Below are positions 17,378 to 27,035 of a stretch of 64,000 nucleotides of DNA, piece after piece. Location: NCBI RefSeq assembly GCF_030503855.1, contig NZ_CP129971.1, positions 379,501-443,500 on the forward strand. Reading direction: 5' to 3'. The notes below the pieces were generated by a model that did not search any database, was not told the origin of the DNA, and saw only the letters and a list, made by a program, of their open reading frames with translations. This DNA is from Marivirga salinae (GTDB lineage Bacteria; Bacteroidota; Bacteroidia; Cytophagales; Cyclobacteriaceae). Position numbers and translations under genes: made by a program. Numbering within the stretch: the stretch's first letter is position 1; the number at the start of each line of letters is the position of its first letter.

Positions 17378-18893
17378 TATACATGAAGCAGTTTATGTAA
17401 AGTCAGACAATCCTGATTTTGAGGATCACCCATTGATTGAAGCCTTACCAAGGCTGAATGACATTAAAGAATACTTCCAATATTGTGCAAGAAACTCCAT
17501 TCACACTAGAGAAGAAGCAATTGGAAAACCTTATCATATCAGAAGAGATTATTTAAGCCAATTACAAAGAGATTTTGTATTGCCCAATTATGGAATTTGG
17601 GACGTTTACCAGATGATTGTCAATGCACTTTTTACAAGTTATTCATTTCGAAACCCTATTAAGCAAAACACCACAGAAAAAGTAATCAGAGATTATAGAG
17701 ATCTATTACAAATAAAGGACCTTTCAGCAAAAGTTGCAGTAAGCAACAGTTGTTCCTTGTTTGGAATAAGTGGAATAGGAAAAACAACAGCAGTAAATCT
17801 GGCCATTAGCACTTTCCCTAAAGCAATATTGCATAAGAATTTAGAATGTGAGAATTTTATTCAAATCCCGATTGTAAAGGTAGAATGTCCAAAGGATGGT
17901 AGTTTAAAAGACCTATGCCGAAATTTTTTTGTAGAACTCGATAAAATTTTGGGTGATTCCACATATGAAAAAGATTTCTGTAAGAAAAGAGATAGCGAAA
18001 GTGACAGAATTAACGCTTTATCTAAATTAGTCCTTAAGCATCATATAGGAATCATAATAGTAGATGAGATACAGAATTTGGATGCACAAAAAAGTGGTGG
18101 TGAAAAAAGAATGCTTCGCTTCTTTTTAAATTTAGATAATACATTAGATATTCCTATCATGCTTGTAGGGACTAGAGACGGTATTTCAATATTTAAAGAT
18201 GATGATAAGCTAATTAGGAGATTTACTGCAGCTGGGTTTTTGGAATGGAACCCTAAACCAGAAGACAGGGAGTGGGAAAGATTTATTCAACGCCTCTTCC
18301 TTTATCAGTATACAAAGGAGAAAGCTGATGAGAATATCGATTGGCCGCGATTATTTTATCATTATTCTCAAGGCATCTATGCACGCGCATTCCAAATTTT
18401 CAAAATTGCGCATCATATGGCTTTTGATTATAATAAAGAGAAAATTACCGTTTCCTTAATCAATCAAGTCATTAAGGAAAGGCTCTATATCGATGAGCCT
18501 TTATTTGAAATAAGGCGGAAAGAAAAAATTAATGAAAGTAATTATGATTTCCCAATAGAAGAAATTGACTACACTGATTACAGATCAATAGAAGTAAAAA
18601 ATATATTAGTCGAGAAAAAGATTTCATCAAATTTTTTCAAAGGTAAGGTAACAAAAACGCTAGACAGAAATAAGGAATTAAGTGCGCAAGAAATAGCAGA
18701 TAAAATAATCTTAGATTTCACATCGAAACCTAAAAAAACTAATACTGCAAGTAAAGAGAAGGATATTAATAAGGAAGAGGAAGTACTATCTGCAAATACC
18801 TTTGCTAATCTATTTTGTGAAGATAAAGACGAAACCTATCAAAAAGTAAAGGAATTTGGGGATATTTTCGACTTTGAAAAATTTAGCTTGTAA
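17370..18893 (+). CDS. tnsC: Tn7-like AAA+ regulator TnsC
   Basis: AAA+ ATPase that links target selectors (TnsD or TnsE) to the TnsAB transposase. Starting at ATG 17370, which overlaps the tnsB stop (ATGAGTAA), it has 507 residues, near the 555 of Tn7 TnsC. Walker A is GISGIGKTTA at about 132-141 and Walker B IIIVDEIQNLD at about 228-238; the sensor region LVGTRDGISIF lies near 268. The longer C-terminal extension after residue 370 is charged and resembles the TnsA/TnsB interaction tail. An upstream ATG at 17346 exists but would increase the overlap with tnsB. Confidence 0.93.
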   Translation: MSNIHEAVYVKSDNPDFEDHPLIEALPRLNDIKEYFQYCARNSIHTREEAIGKPYHIRRDYLSQLQRDFVLPNYGIWDVYQMIVNALFTSYSFRNPIKQNTTEKVIRDYRDLLQIKDLSAKVAVSNSCSLFGISGIGKTTAVNLAISTFPKAILHKNLECENFIQIPIVKVECPKDGSLKDLCRNFFVELDKILGDSTYEKDFCKKRDSESDRINALSKLVLKHHIGIIIVDEIQNLDAQKSGGEKRMLRFFLNLDNTLDIPIMLVGTRDGISIFKDDDKLIRRFTAAGFLEWNPKPEDREWERFIQRLFLYQYTKEKADENIDWPRLFYHYSQGIYARAFQIFKIAHHMAFDYNKEKITVSLINQVIKERLYIDEPLFEIRRKEKINESNYDFPIEEIDYTDYRSIEVKNILVEKKISSNFFKGKVTKTLDRNKELSAQEIADKIILDFTSKPKKTNTASKEKDINKEEEVLSANTFANLFCEDKDETYQKVKEFGDIFDFEKFSL

Positions 18894-18896
18894 AAA

Positions 18897-20729
18897 ATGC
18901 TTTATTATTGGCCTCAGACATATCCTGATGAGATTCTATACAGTGTGATTGCCAGATATTTAAAAATTTCCGGAAGTCGAGGTCCCAAGCATCTAATGAT
19001 GAATCTTTTTGACAGAAAAACTATTAGTGCAACGCTTGATCTTCCTAGCGGACTAAAACATTTAATACACAACCTAGAAATGTTTGATAAGGATGTTGAA
19101 ATGATTTTGGCCGATAACACCCTCTTCCCGTATTATCAGTCATTTTTAACTCCAACCAAAGCTGAGAAAGTTAGACATTCCATGTTAAGTAAATCAGGAG
19201 ATATTCATACACTGATCGGAATTAACGCTGGGATTTTCCCCGCTGGAAAATCACCGAGATATTGCCCCTTGTGCGTTAAAGAAGATAAATCTGAAAATAT
19301 ATCACCATACTTGAGAAGAACCCATCAAATCCCATCAATACAAATTTGCACTCAACACAATATATATTTACTAGAATTGAATAAGAGTAGAGTTCATTTT
19401 AACAAACATGAGTTTTTATTTCTTGAAGACCACCTAGATCAATTTAGCTTAATTGAACAAAATGAATCTACTGAATACCTTAAAATTTGTAAGGATATTG
19501 AAAAATTGTTGAAAGGAAAGCAAAATACTTTTGATGCCGATGATTCTTTCTTCTATCGTAAGGAATTATTTAAACTTGGCTTAGTTAAAAACACAAATCA
19601 ATTAGATATCCAGGGGTTATATGAAAGTTTTAATGAATTATATGACAACGCTTTATTGGCTAAATTTAAGTCATCAGTAAATTTGGTTAATCCTTCTTGT
19701 TGGTTAAAAGGAATATTTAGAAAACACAGAAAGGGCTTCGACCCCTCTCGACATATTTTAATTCATAATTTTTTCAAATATCTAGAAACAAAAAATGGAA
19801 GTCTGGAAATCAATGAAATCGAAAATATAAATTACCCTTGCTTAAATAAAGTATGTGAGCATTACAATCAGTCTATCCAAACTACATTTTCAAGACACAT
19901 TGACAATAAATCCAAAAGGCAAATTACAGTGGTTGAATGTAATTGCGGGCATAAGTATACTTATAGTTACATTGCTAGTAAGCATAACTATTTTGTTAGA
20001 ATAAAAGAATATGGCCCCGTATGGCATTCTAAACTAAATCAACTTTTGGTGGAGAAAACAATGAGTATAAGAGCTATTGCCCGAATGTTAGGCTGTGACT
20101 CCAAGACGGTCAATAGATTTAAATCTATTGTAGTAATAGGTAATTCTGAACATGAAATTGTATTGAAGAAAAAGCAAGAAATTTGGCAACAGCATATTAG
20201 AAAAAACCCTAAATCTGGGATTACTGAACTAAGGAAAAAGAAACCTACCCTATTTGCATTTTTATATCGGAATTGTAAAGAATGGTTACAAAAACAGCAA
20301 TACTATAAATCTCAGCCAACTTCGAAATTAAGGATTAATTGGAAAGTAAGGGACCTTGAAATTCTTGAAGAATTAAAGATAGCAAGGTCAAATGCTCTGA
20401 AAGAAAATCCAAAAAAAAGGATTACAAAAAGCTTACTTCTCATAATGGTGAAAAAAGAAAAAATGTTTTATAACAATCAAAAGAAGCTTGAAAATTGCGA
20501 AGAATACTTATCTAAAATTCATGAGTCGAAGTATTTTCATAGAAAAAAAAGACTTGTTCTTTCTGCTTTAGAAATGAAAGACGAAAAAACCCAAATTACT
20601 TACTGGACACTCTTAAGAAAAGCAGGCATAAGAAAAGAATACCTTAACTATGAATTAATTCAAATTGCTAAAGGGATTGTAAATGGAACTTTTGAATTAT
20701 CGAGACAATCATTCATTAAAACTGCATAA
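18897..20729 (+). CDS. tnsD: Tn7-like target selector TnsD/TniQ
   Basis: Sequence-specific target protein expected to bind the end of glmS and recruit TnsC. The N-terminal TniQ domain opens WPQTYPDEILYSVIARYLK and has the zinc motif YCPLCVKED near 121 with the distal ligands in IQICTQHNIYLLEL near 150. A second Cys-rich cluster, with CLNKVCEHYNQ near 318 and VVECNCGHKYTY near 344, is followed by a helix-turn-helix candidate MSIRAIARMLGCDSKTVNRF near 388. At 610 residues it is about 100 longer than Tn7 TnsD (508). It starts 3 bases after tnsC. Position beside glmS supports TnsD rather than a plasmid-directed TniQ. Confidence 0.9.
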   Translation: MLYYWPQTYPDEILYSVIARYLKISGSRGPKHLMMNLFDRKTISATLDLPSGLKHLIHNLEMFDKDVEMILADNTLFPYYQSFLTPTKAEKVRHSMLSKSGDIHTLIGINAGIFPAGKSPRYCPLCVKEDKSENISPYLRRTHQIPSIQICTQHNIYLLELNKSRVHFNKHEFLFLEDHLDQFSLIEQNESTEYLKICKDIEKLLKGKQNTFDADDSFFYRKELFKLGLVKNTNQLDIQGLYESFNELYDNALLAKFKSSVNLVNPSCWLKGIFRKHRKGFDPSRHILIHNFFKYLETKNGSLEINEIENINYPCLNKVCEHYNQSIQTTFSRHIDNKSKRQITVVECNCGHKYTYSYIASKHNYFVRIKEYGPVWHSKLNQLLVEKTMSIRAIARMLGCDSKTVNRFKSIVVIGNSEHEIVLKKKQEIWQQHIRKNPKSGITELRKKKPTLFAFLYRNCKEWLQKQQYYKSQPTSKLRINWKVRDLEILEELKIARSNALKENPKKRITKSLLLIMVKKEKMFYNNQKKLENCEEYLSKIHESKYFHRKKRLVLSALEMKDEKTQITYWTLLRKAGIRKEYLNYELIQIAKGIVNGTFELSRQSFIKTA

Positions 20730-20731
20730 TT

Positions 20732-22294
20732 ATGGCATTTGAAGTTATCTCAGTACCAAATGCAGTCTTTTCAGATGATCAATGGCAGTTGGAAACCGAA
20801 GTCAAAAAACTAGGCATAAAACCTTATTATCAAAAAGAATACTTTCCAGTTGACAGGACTCCTAACATTTTAATTGGAGGGGAAATTGAAAATTTTGAAC
20901 AATTAAACCCTAATGCCTTTCCAAAAGAAGATTTACTTTTTCAAGATTTTGGAAAAGGTGATTGCATTAATTTCAGGGATTTAAAGACTGGAGATTTTGA
21001 TTTTTCTAATCCTAGAATATTATATAATGAATCAATGATATATCGAATAGAACATAATGGGGAATATTATGCTTTCTTTTGTTACGATCTATTTCGGGTA
21101 TTACTATTCATCACTAGTGAAATAGGTTCATTCATTTTTAAAAATGAATTTTTAGAAATTGCCTTGGATCACTGTGAAATAATAGAAGAGGATTCTAAAA
21201 AAAAATTAATACTACAGTTTAATGATTTTCTTCCTATAAATTTATTAAAAAATCAAAATTTCATTTTCAATGTTGCTTACCTTTTGTTTTGCAAACCAGT
21301 AAAAAAATATTGGGATGATATTAAATTCAGTCCAACTATATCAAAAAGGGACTTTTCGTTCAGCCAATTAAATTTAAAAGATGTAAAGATGAATGTGTGC
21401 GTTAAAAAATACGCACATTTCAATTTAGTGCTTCAAATAAATGATATTGACATAAATGAGACATTACCATTTGAAGTAATAAAAGTAATCCTTCCCGAAT
21501 TGACCAAGACTCAATCTGCTAAAGATCCTTCTGATAAAAAGAAAAAAGGATTGGAAAATGAATTTCCTATCTTCCCAGATGTTAGTAAAAAAGGTCACAA
21601 TCAGCAAAAAAGAAGATCCAAAATACCCATAAGCATTGGTAATAACTTTGTAAAAAAACGACCGAAAATTGTTTATAAAAGAAGCGCAAGTAATAATAGG
21701 AAGCCAAGGAAATCAAATACCTACAATAAAAATATTCCTAACAAAGAATTGAGATTTAGTTTTGGAGGAAAATCATTTGATGTTAATAATGTTAAAGCCA
21801 AGCTTGAATCAAACCTACATTTTAAGGAATTTGATTACTCTAAAATCCCTAATGGATTATTCACCTTTTGTAAGGCTTTTGAAATAACTGCAAATGGCTT
21901 TGATCTATCTTTCAAGTATGAAATCAGAGATGTTCCTGAACACCTTGTATTTTCTAACATAAATGGACAGAAACGAAAAATCTTAATTATTGAAGTAACG
22001 GATCCTGATCCATTTTTTTTGTTAGAAGTGGATTCTTCAGATGGGAAATATATCTCAACTTTGGTTTTTGAAGATGTTGAAAATATTGAAAAGGAAGAGT
22101 TTTTAGAAAAAGTCATTTTAAAAATGAGTGCAAATGGAGGCGTTTGGCCAGCTCAATACTTGGCAGATTATAGTAGGCATTGGGGTATAAGACATCCAAG
22201 AGGTCTTAAATCAAAAAAATCAGAGGATCAGGAAAATTACGAAAAAGTACAGATTAAATTAGTTGCTAATTTAAAAGATTTTTTTGCTGCATAG
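20732..22294 (+). CDS. tnsE: Tn7-like target selector TnsE
   Basis: Second target selector, which in Tn7 directs insertion to discontinuously replicating DNA such as conjugating plasmids through the sliding clamp. Its 520 residues compare with 538 in Tn7. I recognise it from the C-terminal core: FFLLEVDSSDGKYISTLVF near 427-445 (Tn7 has FVLLEVDASDGVKMLSTKV) and WPAQYLADY plus HWGIRHPRGL near 470-490 (Tn7 WPNSLFDQ and HRGVNHPKGL). A Lys/Arg-rich linker near 260-340 separates it from a divergent N-domain. It starts 2 bases after tnsD, completing the classical tnsABCDE order. Confidence 0.9.
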   Translation: MAFEVISVPNAVFSDDQWQLETEVKKLGIKPYYQKEYFPVDRTPNILIGGEIENFEQLNPNAFPKEDLLFQDFGKGDCINFRDLKTGDFDFSNPRILYNESMIYRIEHNGEYYAFFCYDLFRVLLFITSEIGSFIFKNEFLEIALDHCEIIEEDSKKKLILQFNDFLPINLLKNQNFIFNVAYLLFCKPVKKYWDDIKFSPTISKRDFSFSQLNLKDVKMNVCVKKYAHFNLVLQINDIDINETLPFEVIKVILPELTKTQSAKDPSDKKKKGLENEFPIFPDVSKKGHNQQKRRSKIPISIGNNFVKKRPKIVYKRSASNNRKPRKSNTYNKNIPNKELRFSFGGKSFDVNNVKAKLESNLHFKEFDYSKIPNGLFTFCKAFEITANGFDLSFKYEIRDVPEHLVFSNINGQKRKILIIEVTDPDPFFLLEVDSSDGKYISTLVFEDVENIEKEEFLEKVILKMSANGGVWPAQYLADYSRHWGIRHPRGLKSKKSEDQENYEKVQIKLVANLKDFFAA

Positions 22295-22452
22295 CTTCCT
22301 TCTTGAGGAAAAATATGATTAGTAATCTTAAAGTATCAATTTTAACCATTGTCAAAATCTTCATCAGATTCATCGAATAATACGGACATATTATGTGATT
22401 CTAAGAATTTTTCCCTTAATTTAAGTCATTATTCTATCAATTTAATCCATAA

Positions 22453-22743
22453 ATGACTGCAACAGCCAACCAAAACCCTGAGCAAATTGCCAGAGACCGT
22501 ATTGATCAAATGCTGATGGGTGCTGGGTGGTTGGTGCAAGATAAATCCAAAGTAAACTTATCGGCAGGACTAAGTATAGTTGTTGGGGAGTATCTAAATT
22601 GTCCAAACTCAAAGAAGTTTTATTTAAAAGAAACCTGGTCAGAAGAAAACCCTGATGGCAGATGGAGAAAGTATTCTTATGATGAAATCATTGACAATAT
22701 TGAGGCTGGATTAGAGAGTTTTAGAGTGATTCAGAAGGAATAA
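22453..22743 (+). pseudogene. fused relic of type I restriction-modification genes
   Basis: A 96-residue frame made of two pieces that normally belong to different proteins. Residues 6-42 (NPEQIARDRIDQMLMGAGW...VNLSAG) match the start of type I restriction R subunits. Residues 60-96 (SEENPDGRWRKYSYDEII, then NIEAGLESFRVI) match the C-terminus of type I N6-adenine methyltransferase subunits. The catalytic parts of both are gone. It is preceded by about 160 bases of non-coding DNA after tnsE. A deletion within an hsd operon followed by joining is the simplest explanation; a short functional protein cannot be excluded. Confidence 0.75.
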
Positions 22744-22805
22744 GTAAAGTAAAAAGTTCATTAACTTATTTTTACCTTTTTATCACACTTCAAACTAGCC
22801 AAAAG

Positions 22806-25800
22806 ATGAGCAATAAGGAAACACCTAAAAGATTAGCTCCTACTATTAAAACCTTGAGGGCATTATTTGCAAAATCAGGTAATAGGTGTGCTTTTCCAAA
22901 ATGTGACCATCCTTTAATAGATGAGGATCAAAACTTTATTGCACAAGTATGTCATATTGAGGACGCAATGCCAGGCGGTAGATTTAACGAGAACATAAGT
23001 AATGAGGAAGCAAGATTACATGATAACCTAATATTATTATGCTATAGACATCATATCAAAACCAATAATATTGAGAAATTTCCTGTTAAAAAGTTACGTG
23101 AAATTAAATCAAATCATGAATCTAAATTTTCCGAAACCTTTGGAGTTGAAGAAAGAACATTGATTAATATTTTCAACGACCTTAAAAGTATTAAAGATGA
23201 TACAATAACTATAATTAAAACGCAGAATTTACAAAATGATAAATTAGATGAATTAAAATCACTATTGCTATCAAAACATCAAGAAGAAAATATCACAAAA
23301 AGCAATTATGTTGATGAAATCAATTCAATTTTAAAATTAAGGGATTCAAATAACCAAATTGCCGCTTTGAAACTTCTTAATGATTTTAAAAATAGTAAAT
23401 GGGAAAAGCTTAATGAAATTGAAAAGTATAAATTGATTGCTAATATTGGTATTTGCCATTTGGATCTTAACAATATTAAAGAAGCAGCAAATTCATTTAT
23501 AGAAGCTTTTAATTATAATCAAAAGAATGCTAAAGCTGCTGGATTTGCAGCTTTGGGATACTCTATTCTAGGTAAAACTGAAGCTGCAAGAGAAAAAATA
23601 AATCAAACCATCTTACTAGATCCAGATAATTCAAATGCCTATGTCGCCTTGATCAAAACCGAGATTGAAAATCTTAGTTTGGAGGAGCTCTTAATTAAAA
23701 TACCTTTAAAAATCCGTGATACAGTGGAAGTGTCATTTGCATTGGGTGGATTTGCAAGGCATAAAAACGATTTTAAAGGAGCAATATATTGGTATCAAAA
23801 TGCGACTGAGCTTGCAGTAAAAAATAAAGAAGATTTAAAAGCATCTTTGGCATCAACTATACTTGAATCTGTCACAAATCCTTCTTTGTTTTTGACTAAT
23901 CAAATAGATAATGAAACAAAAAATAAAATTAATTATTGTATTGAATTACTTTCGGAATCATGGAGCGAATTTAAAGATTCAGATTTAAGAAAGTCTAGAT
24001 CGTGGATTCTAATTAATAGAGGAATTGCTAAAAAATTTCTTGGAAATATAGAAGGAGCTTATGAAGATATCAAGCAGGCTAAATTAGAATCAGATAATAG
24101 CTATTTTGCAATTAGACATTTAGCTATTGTCTCTTTTGAAATGGATAAATTAGATCAATCTCTAGATTTATTTGACCAACTGAAAACATATGAAACGGAG
24201 GATGATAAAGATGAATTTAATATCGATATTTTTAGGTCAAGCGTCTTTCACAGAAAAAATGATTTCAAAAATGCAATACTCACGCTCAAAAATATCTTAA
24301 ATGATGATATAAGTGAAATATCAAAAGTGCACGCTAAAGGAAATTTAATTTTAGCTTATTTAGCTTCAAACAACATTAACAAAGCAAAAGAATTAAGTTA
24401 TCTAACAATCAAAGACCATCCAAAATATTTAAGAGGGTATATTGAAGCTTCTAAAGTCTTTATAAAATTAAATGACAAAAAAGAGGCTTTAAAAATTTTA
24501 GAACAAGGCTATGAATATTTGAACGATACTTCCAGTCACGTAGAAATCAAAGAATTTGCATTTCAGTATTCAATACTAGAAGAGCATAACAAGACAATTG
24601 AAATATTAGAGCCAATTATTAATCCTGAGATATACACGGAGTTAAGCAGGACATTATTAATGGCATATTATCATGCGGGCGAAACAGGTAAAGCGCTTAA
24701 ACTATGCCAAGTAATAAGATCGAAAAATAGTCCGATAGACGTAATTGCGGATATGCAAAGTACTATATATGAATCAATAGGTGATTTATCAATGGCAATT
24801 GACGTCTGTGAAGAGTATTTGGACATATATCCAGACGATCAAAGAATTCAAATCCGATTGGCACTCCTTTATTATAAGATAAAGGAAAATAAGAAAGTAA
24901 AAGAAATCCTTGACAGCTTAAATATCTTGGGTGTCTTACCTTTAGATATTCAACATCAATTGGCTTACTTAAATATTTTGGTAGGCGAACTAAAAAGAGG
25001 TCTAAGTATAGCATTTGAAAATAGAAGAAACAATTATAATAATCCTGATGCTCACTTAAATTATATTAAGCTAGTTTCTGAATTCAACCAACTTGCCGAG
25101 CATGTTACAGAAACAGATGAAGTTAACATTGATACCGCAGTTAAAATCAAAAATGAGAATGACGAGATTTTAACCTATTATATTTTAAATGAATCTGAGA
25201 AACTCTTTACAAAAGAGCTTTTAATAACGGATCCATTTGCTCAATCTTTAATAGGGTCTAGAACTGGGAATGTAGTAGAAATAGACCAAGGTATCGGGGA
25301 ACCTCAAAGGTTTGAAGTGGTAGGAGTTCTAAGTAAATATGTTTACGCTTATCAAGAAAGTATAGAATTAATAAAAAATAGATTCCCAACTTCAAAGGGG
25401 TTTAAGGTTTTTAATACAGGAAAAACTGGAGATATACGAAAAGATTTAAAACCTATTTTCGATTCCCTCGATCAATTGGAAAACTTTGATAACAAGCTTA
25501 GCCATTATTATAAACAAAGATTATTTACTATTGGAGCCTGTTCGGAATTAAAAGGTGAAAACCCCATAAAATTCTGGTCATATGTTATTAGTAACCATGA
25601 ACTAGGACTGCATACTAAAATTTCTTTAAGAAGGAATTTTGTATTAGCTACTGAACTCATAGATAAAGAAGCTGGTATCGTCATTGATATTATAAGCCTT
25701 TTAACGTTAGCTTCAACATCTAATTTAGAATTACTTGAAGTAATCCCCAATATAAAAGTGCTCTCCCGTTCAACAATTGATTGTATTGACGAATTAGTCA

Positions 25801-26582
25801 GAGAAATAGATGGATTCAGATCTGATGGATATTTATTAGTTGGTAAACAAAAAGGTGAATATATTAAAGAGAAAGTTACAAAAGAACAGATAGAAAATAA
25901 TAAGAAGCATTATCAGGGATTACTATCTTGGGCAGAAAATAATTGTGAAATATTGCCATGTAATGAAGCACTTACAATGAACGCATCAAAAAAAGACACT
26001 CTAAATAAAACAATAGGCAAACCTTTTATTGATTCAATTCTAATTGCAAAGGAACATGGTTATCTTTTTTTAGCAGAAGAAGAAACTTTAAGAGCAATAG
26101 CTTTGCAAGATTATCAAGTAAAAAGCTTTCCCACTTACGATTTACTTAATTTTAGTTTTAAGACGGGTACAATTAGTCTTGATTTATTTGATGAAGAAAT
26201 TGTGGGACTAATTGGTTTAGGTTATAAGTATTTACCAGTTAACTCTGAAATATTGATGAAATGTGCTGAAAAAGCTGGTTATCAGCCAATCCCCCCTTTT
26301 GATCTCGCAATTAAAACTTTAGACTTTTCAATTAGTTCTGAAGATTCTTCTGTTCAAGTGTCAGCTGATTTCTTTTACATGTTGTATGCTTCAGTTTCTC
26401 TTCCAGAAATAAGACTAAAATTGATTGTCCCTATTCTGTATGTTTTAATTTATAGAAGGAATCCAGTTAAAGTACTTCGAAAATTATTAATTCAGATTGA
26501 AATCAAATTCAGCATTCTACAGAAGCAAAAGGATGAAATTCAATCTATTATTAGAGACTTTATTAAAGGTAAATATGGATAA
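22806..26582 (+). CDS. HNH-TPR-GreAB-C-PIN multidomain protein, probable defence effector
   Basis: A 1258-residue protein with two nuclease modules. Residues 25-100 are an HNH domain: C28 and C33, H50 in QVCHIED, H72 and N74 in ARLHDNLILLC, and C79 with HH82-83. Residues about 160-780 are degenerate TPR-type helical repeats. Around 806-860, DPFAQSLIGSRTGNVVEI resembles the C-terminal domain of GreA/GreB. Residues about 985-1110 form a PIN-like domain ending in FIDSILIAKEHGYLFLAEEE. The TPR-GreAB-C-PIN order is a described predicted conflict system; an N-terminal HNH is an added effector. It is the largest cargo gene and stands alone between a restriction relic and a PIN nuclease. Confidence 0.8.
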   Translation: MSNKETPKRLAPTIKTLRALFAKSGNRCAFPKCDHPLIDEDQNFIAQVCHIEDAMPGGRFNENISNEEARLHDNLILLCYRHHIKTNNIEKFPVKKLREIKSNHESKFSETFGVEERTLINIFNDLKSIKDDTITIIKTQNLQNDKLDELKSLLLSKHQEENITKSNYVDEINSILKLRDSNNQIAALKLLNDFKNSKWEKLNEIEKYKLIANIGICHLDLNNIKEAANSFIEAFNYNQKNAKAAGFAALGYSILGKTEAAREKINQTILLDPDNSNAYVALIKTEIENLSLEELLIKIPLKIRDTVEVSFALGGFARHKNDFKGAIYWYQNATELAVKNKEDLKASLASTILESVTNPSLFLTNQIDNETKNKINYCIELLSESWSEFKDSDLRKSRSWILINRGIAKKFLGNIEGAYEDIKQAKLESDNSYFAIRHLAIVSFEMDKLDQSLDLFDQLKTYETEDDKDEFNIDIFRSSVFHRKNDFKNAILTLKNILNDDISEISKVHAKGNLILAYLASNNINKAKELSYLTIKDHPKYLRGYIEASKVFIKLNDKKEALKILEQGYEYLNDTSSHVEIKEFAFQYSILEEHNKTIEILEPIINPEIYTELSRTLLMAYYHAGETGKALKLCQVIRSKNSPIDVIADMQSTIYESIGDLSMAIDVCEEYLDIYPDDQRIQIRLALLYYKIKENKKVKEILDSLNILGVLPLDIQHQLAYLNILVGELKRGLSIAFENRRNNYNNPDAHLNYIKLVSEFNQLAEHVTETDEVNIDTAVKIKNENDEILTYYILNESEKLFTKELLITDPFAQSLIGSRTGNVVEIDQGIGEPQRFEVVGVLSKYVYAYQESIELIKNRFPTSKGFKVFNTGKTGDIRKDLKPIFDSLDQLENFDNKLSHYYKQRLFTIGACSELKGENPIKFWSYVISNHELGLHTKISLRRNFVLATELIDKEAGIVIDIISLLTLASTSNLELLEVIPNIKVLSRSTIDCIDELVREIDGFRSDGYLLVGKQKGEYIKEKVTKEQIENNKKHYQGLLSWAENNCEILPCNEALTMNASKKDTLNKTIGKPFIDSILIAKEHGYLFLAEEETLRAIALQDYQVKSFPTYDLLNFSFKTGTISLDLFDEEIVGLIGLGYKYLPVNSEILMKCAEKAGYQPIPPFDLAIKTLDFSISSEDSSVQVSADFFYMLYASVSLPEIRLKLIVPILYVLIYRRNPVKVLRKLLIQIEIKFSILQKQKDEIQSIIRDFIKGKYG

Positions 26583-27035
26583 TACGTAATGTAAATTCCT
26601 TCTTACTAATGAGTCAGATGACTATTTAGATCCGATCATGCTAATGATTTAGGTTAAATGATGATTAGAAGTAAAAAATTCAAAGAATTGAAAATGGATC
26701 GGACAAAAGTGATAATATGGAGCCAGAATCACACCATATTAAGCTCACGCATGAAGTTGGTTAAATAAACATTTGAATTTGCCCTTTCAGAATCATACTG
26801 AATCTTTCATTTAAAATATTTCCAAGATGTAGAAGCATCAATTAATGGGACACCCCTAATTTTTGTCGATTTCATTAATATTTCATTGCAAGCTCCCATT
26901 CTTCCCAAAACAAGCATTGAAGCGATTAGTCCAGAATTATTGGTACCCATAAACTGTTTTGACTGACCTTAGACTCTCCAAATATTGTCAAAGTAAATGA
27001 CCGATAAAATCCTATTTATCCAAAGTAACACGATT
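26583..27035 (+). other. 453-bp gene-free gap
   Basis: AT-rich DNA between the HNH-TPR-PIN gene and the convergent PIN gene. I see no open frame of note, no strong hairpin and no recognisable insertion-sequence end. Confidence 0.5.

Larger units (their letters stand above)
14159..22294 (+). mobile_element. Tn7-like transposon: right end plus tnsABCDE core (left end not located)
   Basis: The core of a Tn7-family element, inserted just behind glmS with tnsA nearest glmS, as in Tn7. It comprises repeat-containing right-end DNA and five tightly packed genes in Tn7 order. The start coordinate is provisional: the only TGT trinucleotide before the first repeat is at 14159-14161, inside the last codons of glmS. 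The listed end is simply the tnsE stop; cargo continues beyond and no matching inverted repeats were found to 64000. Confidence 0.88.
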
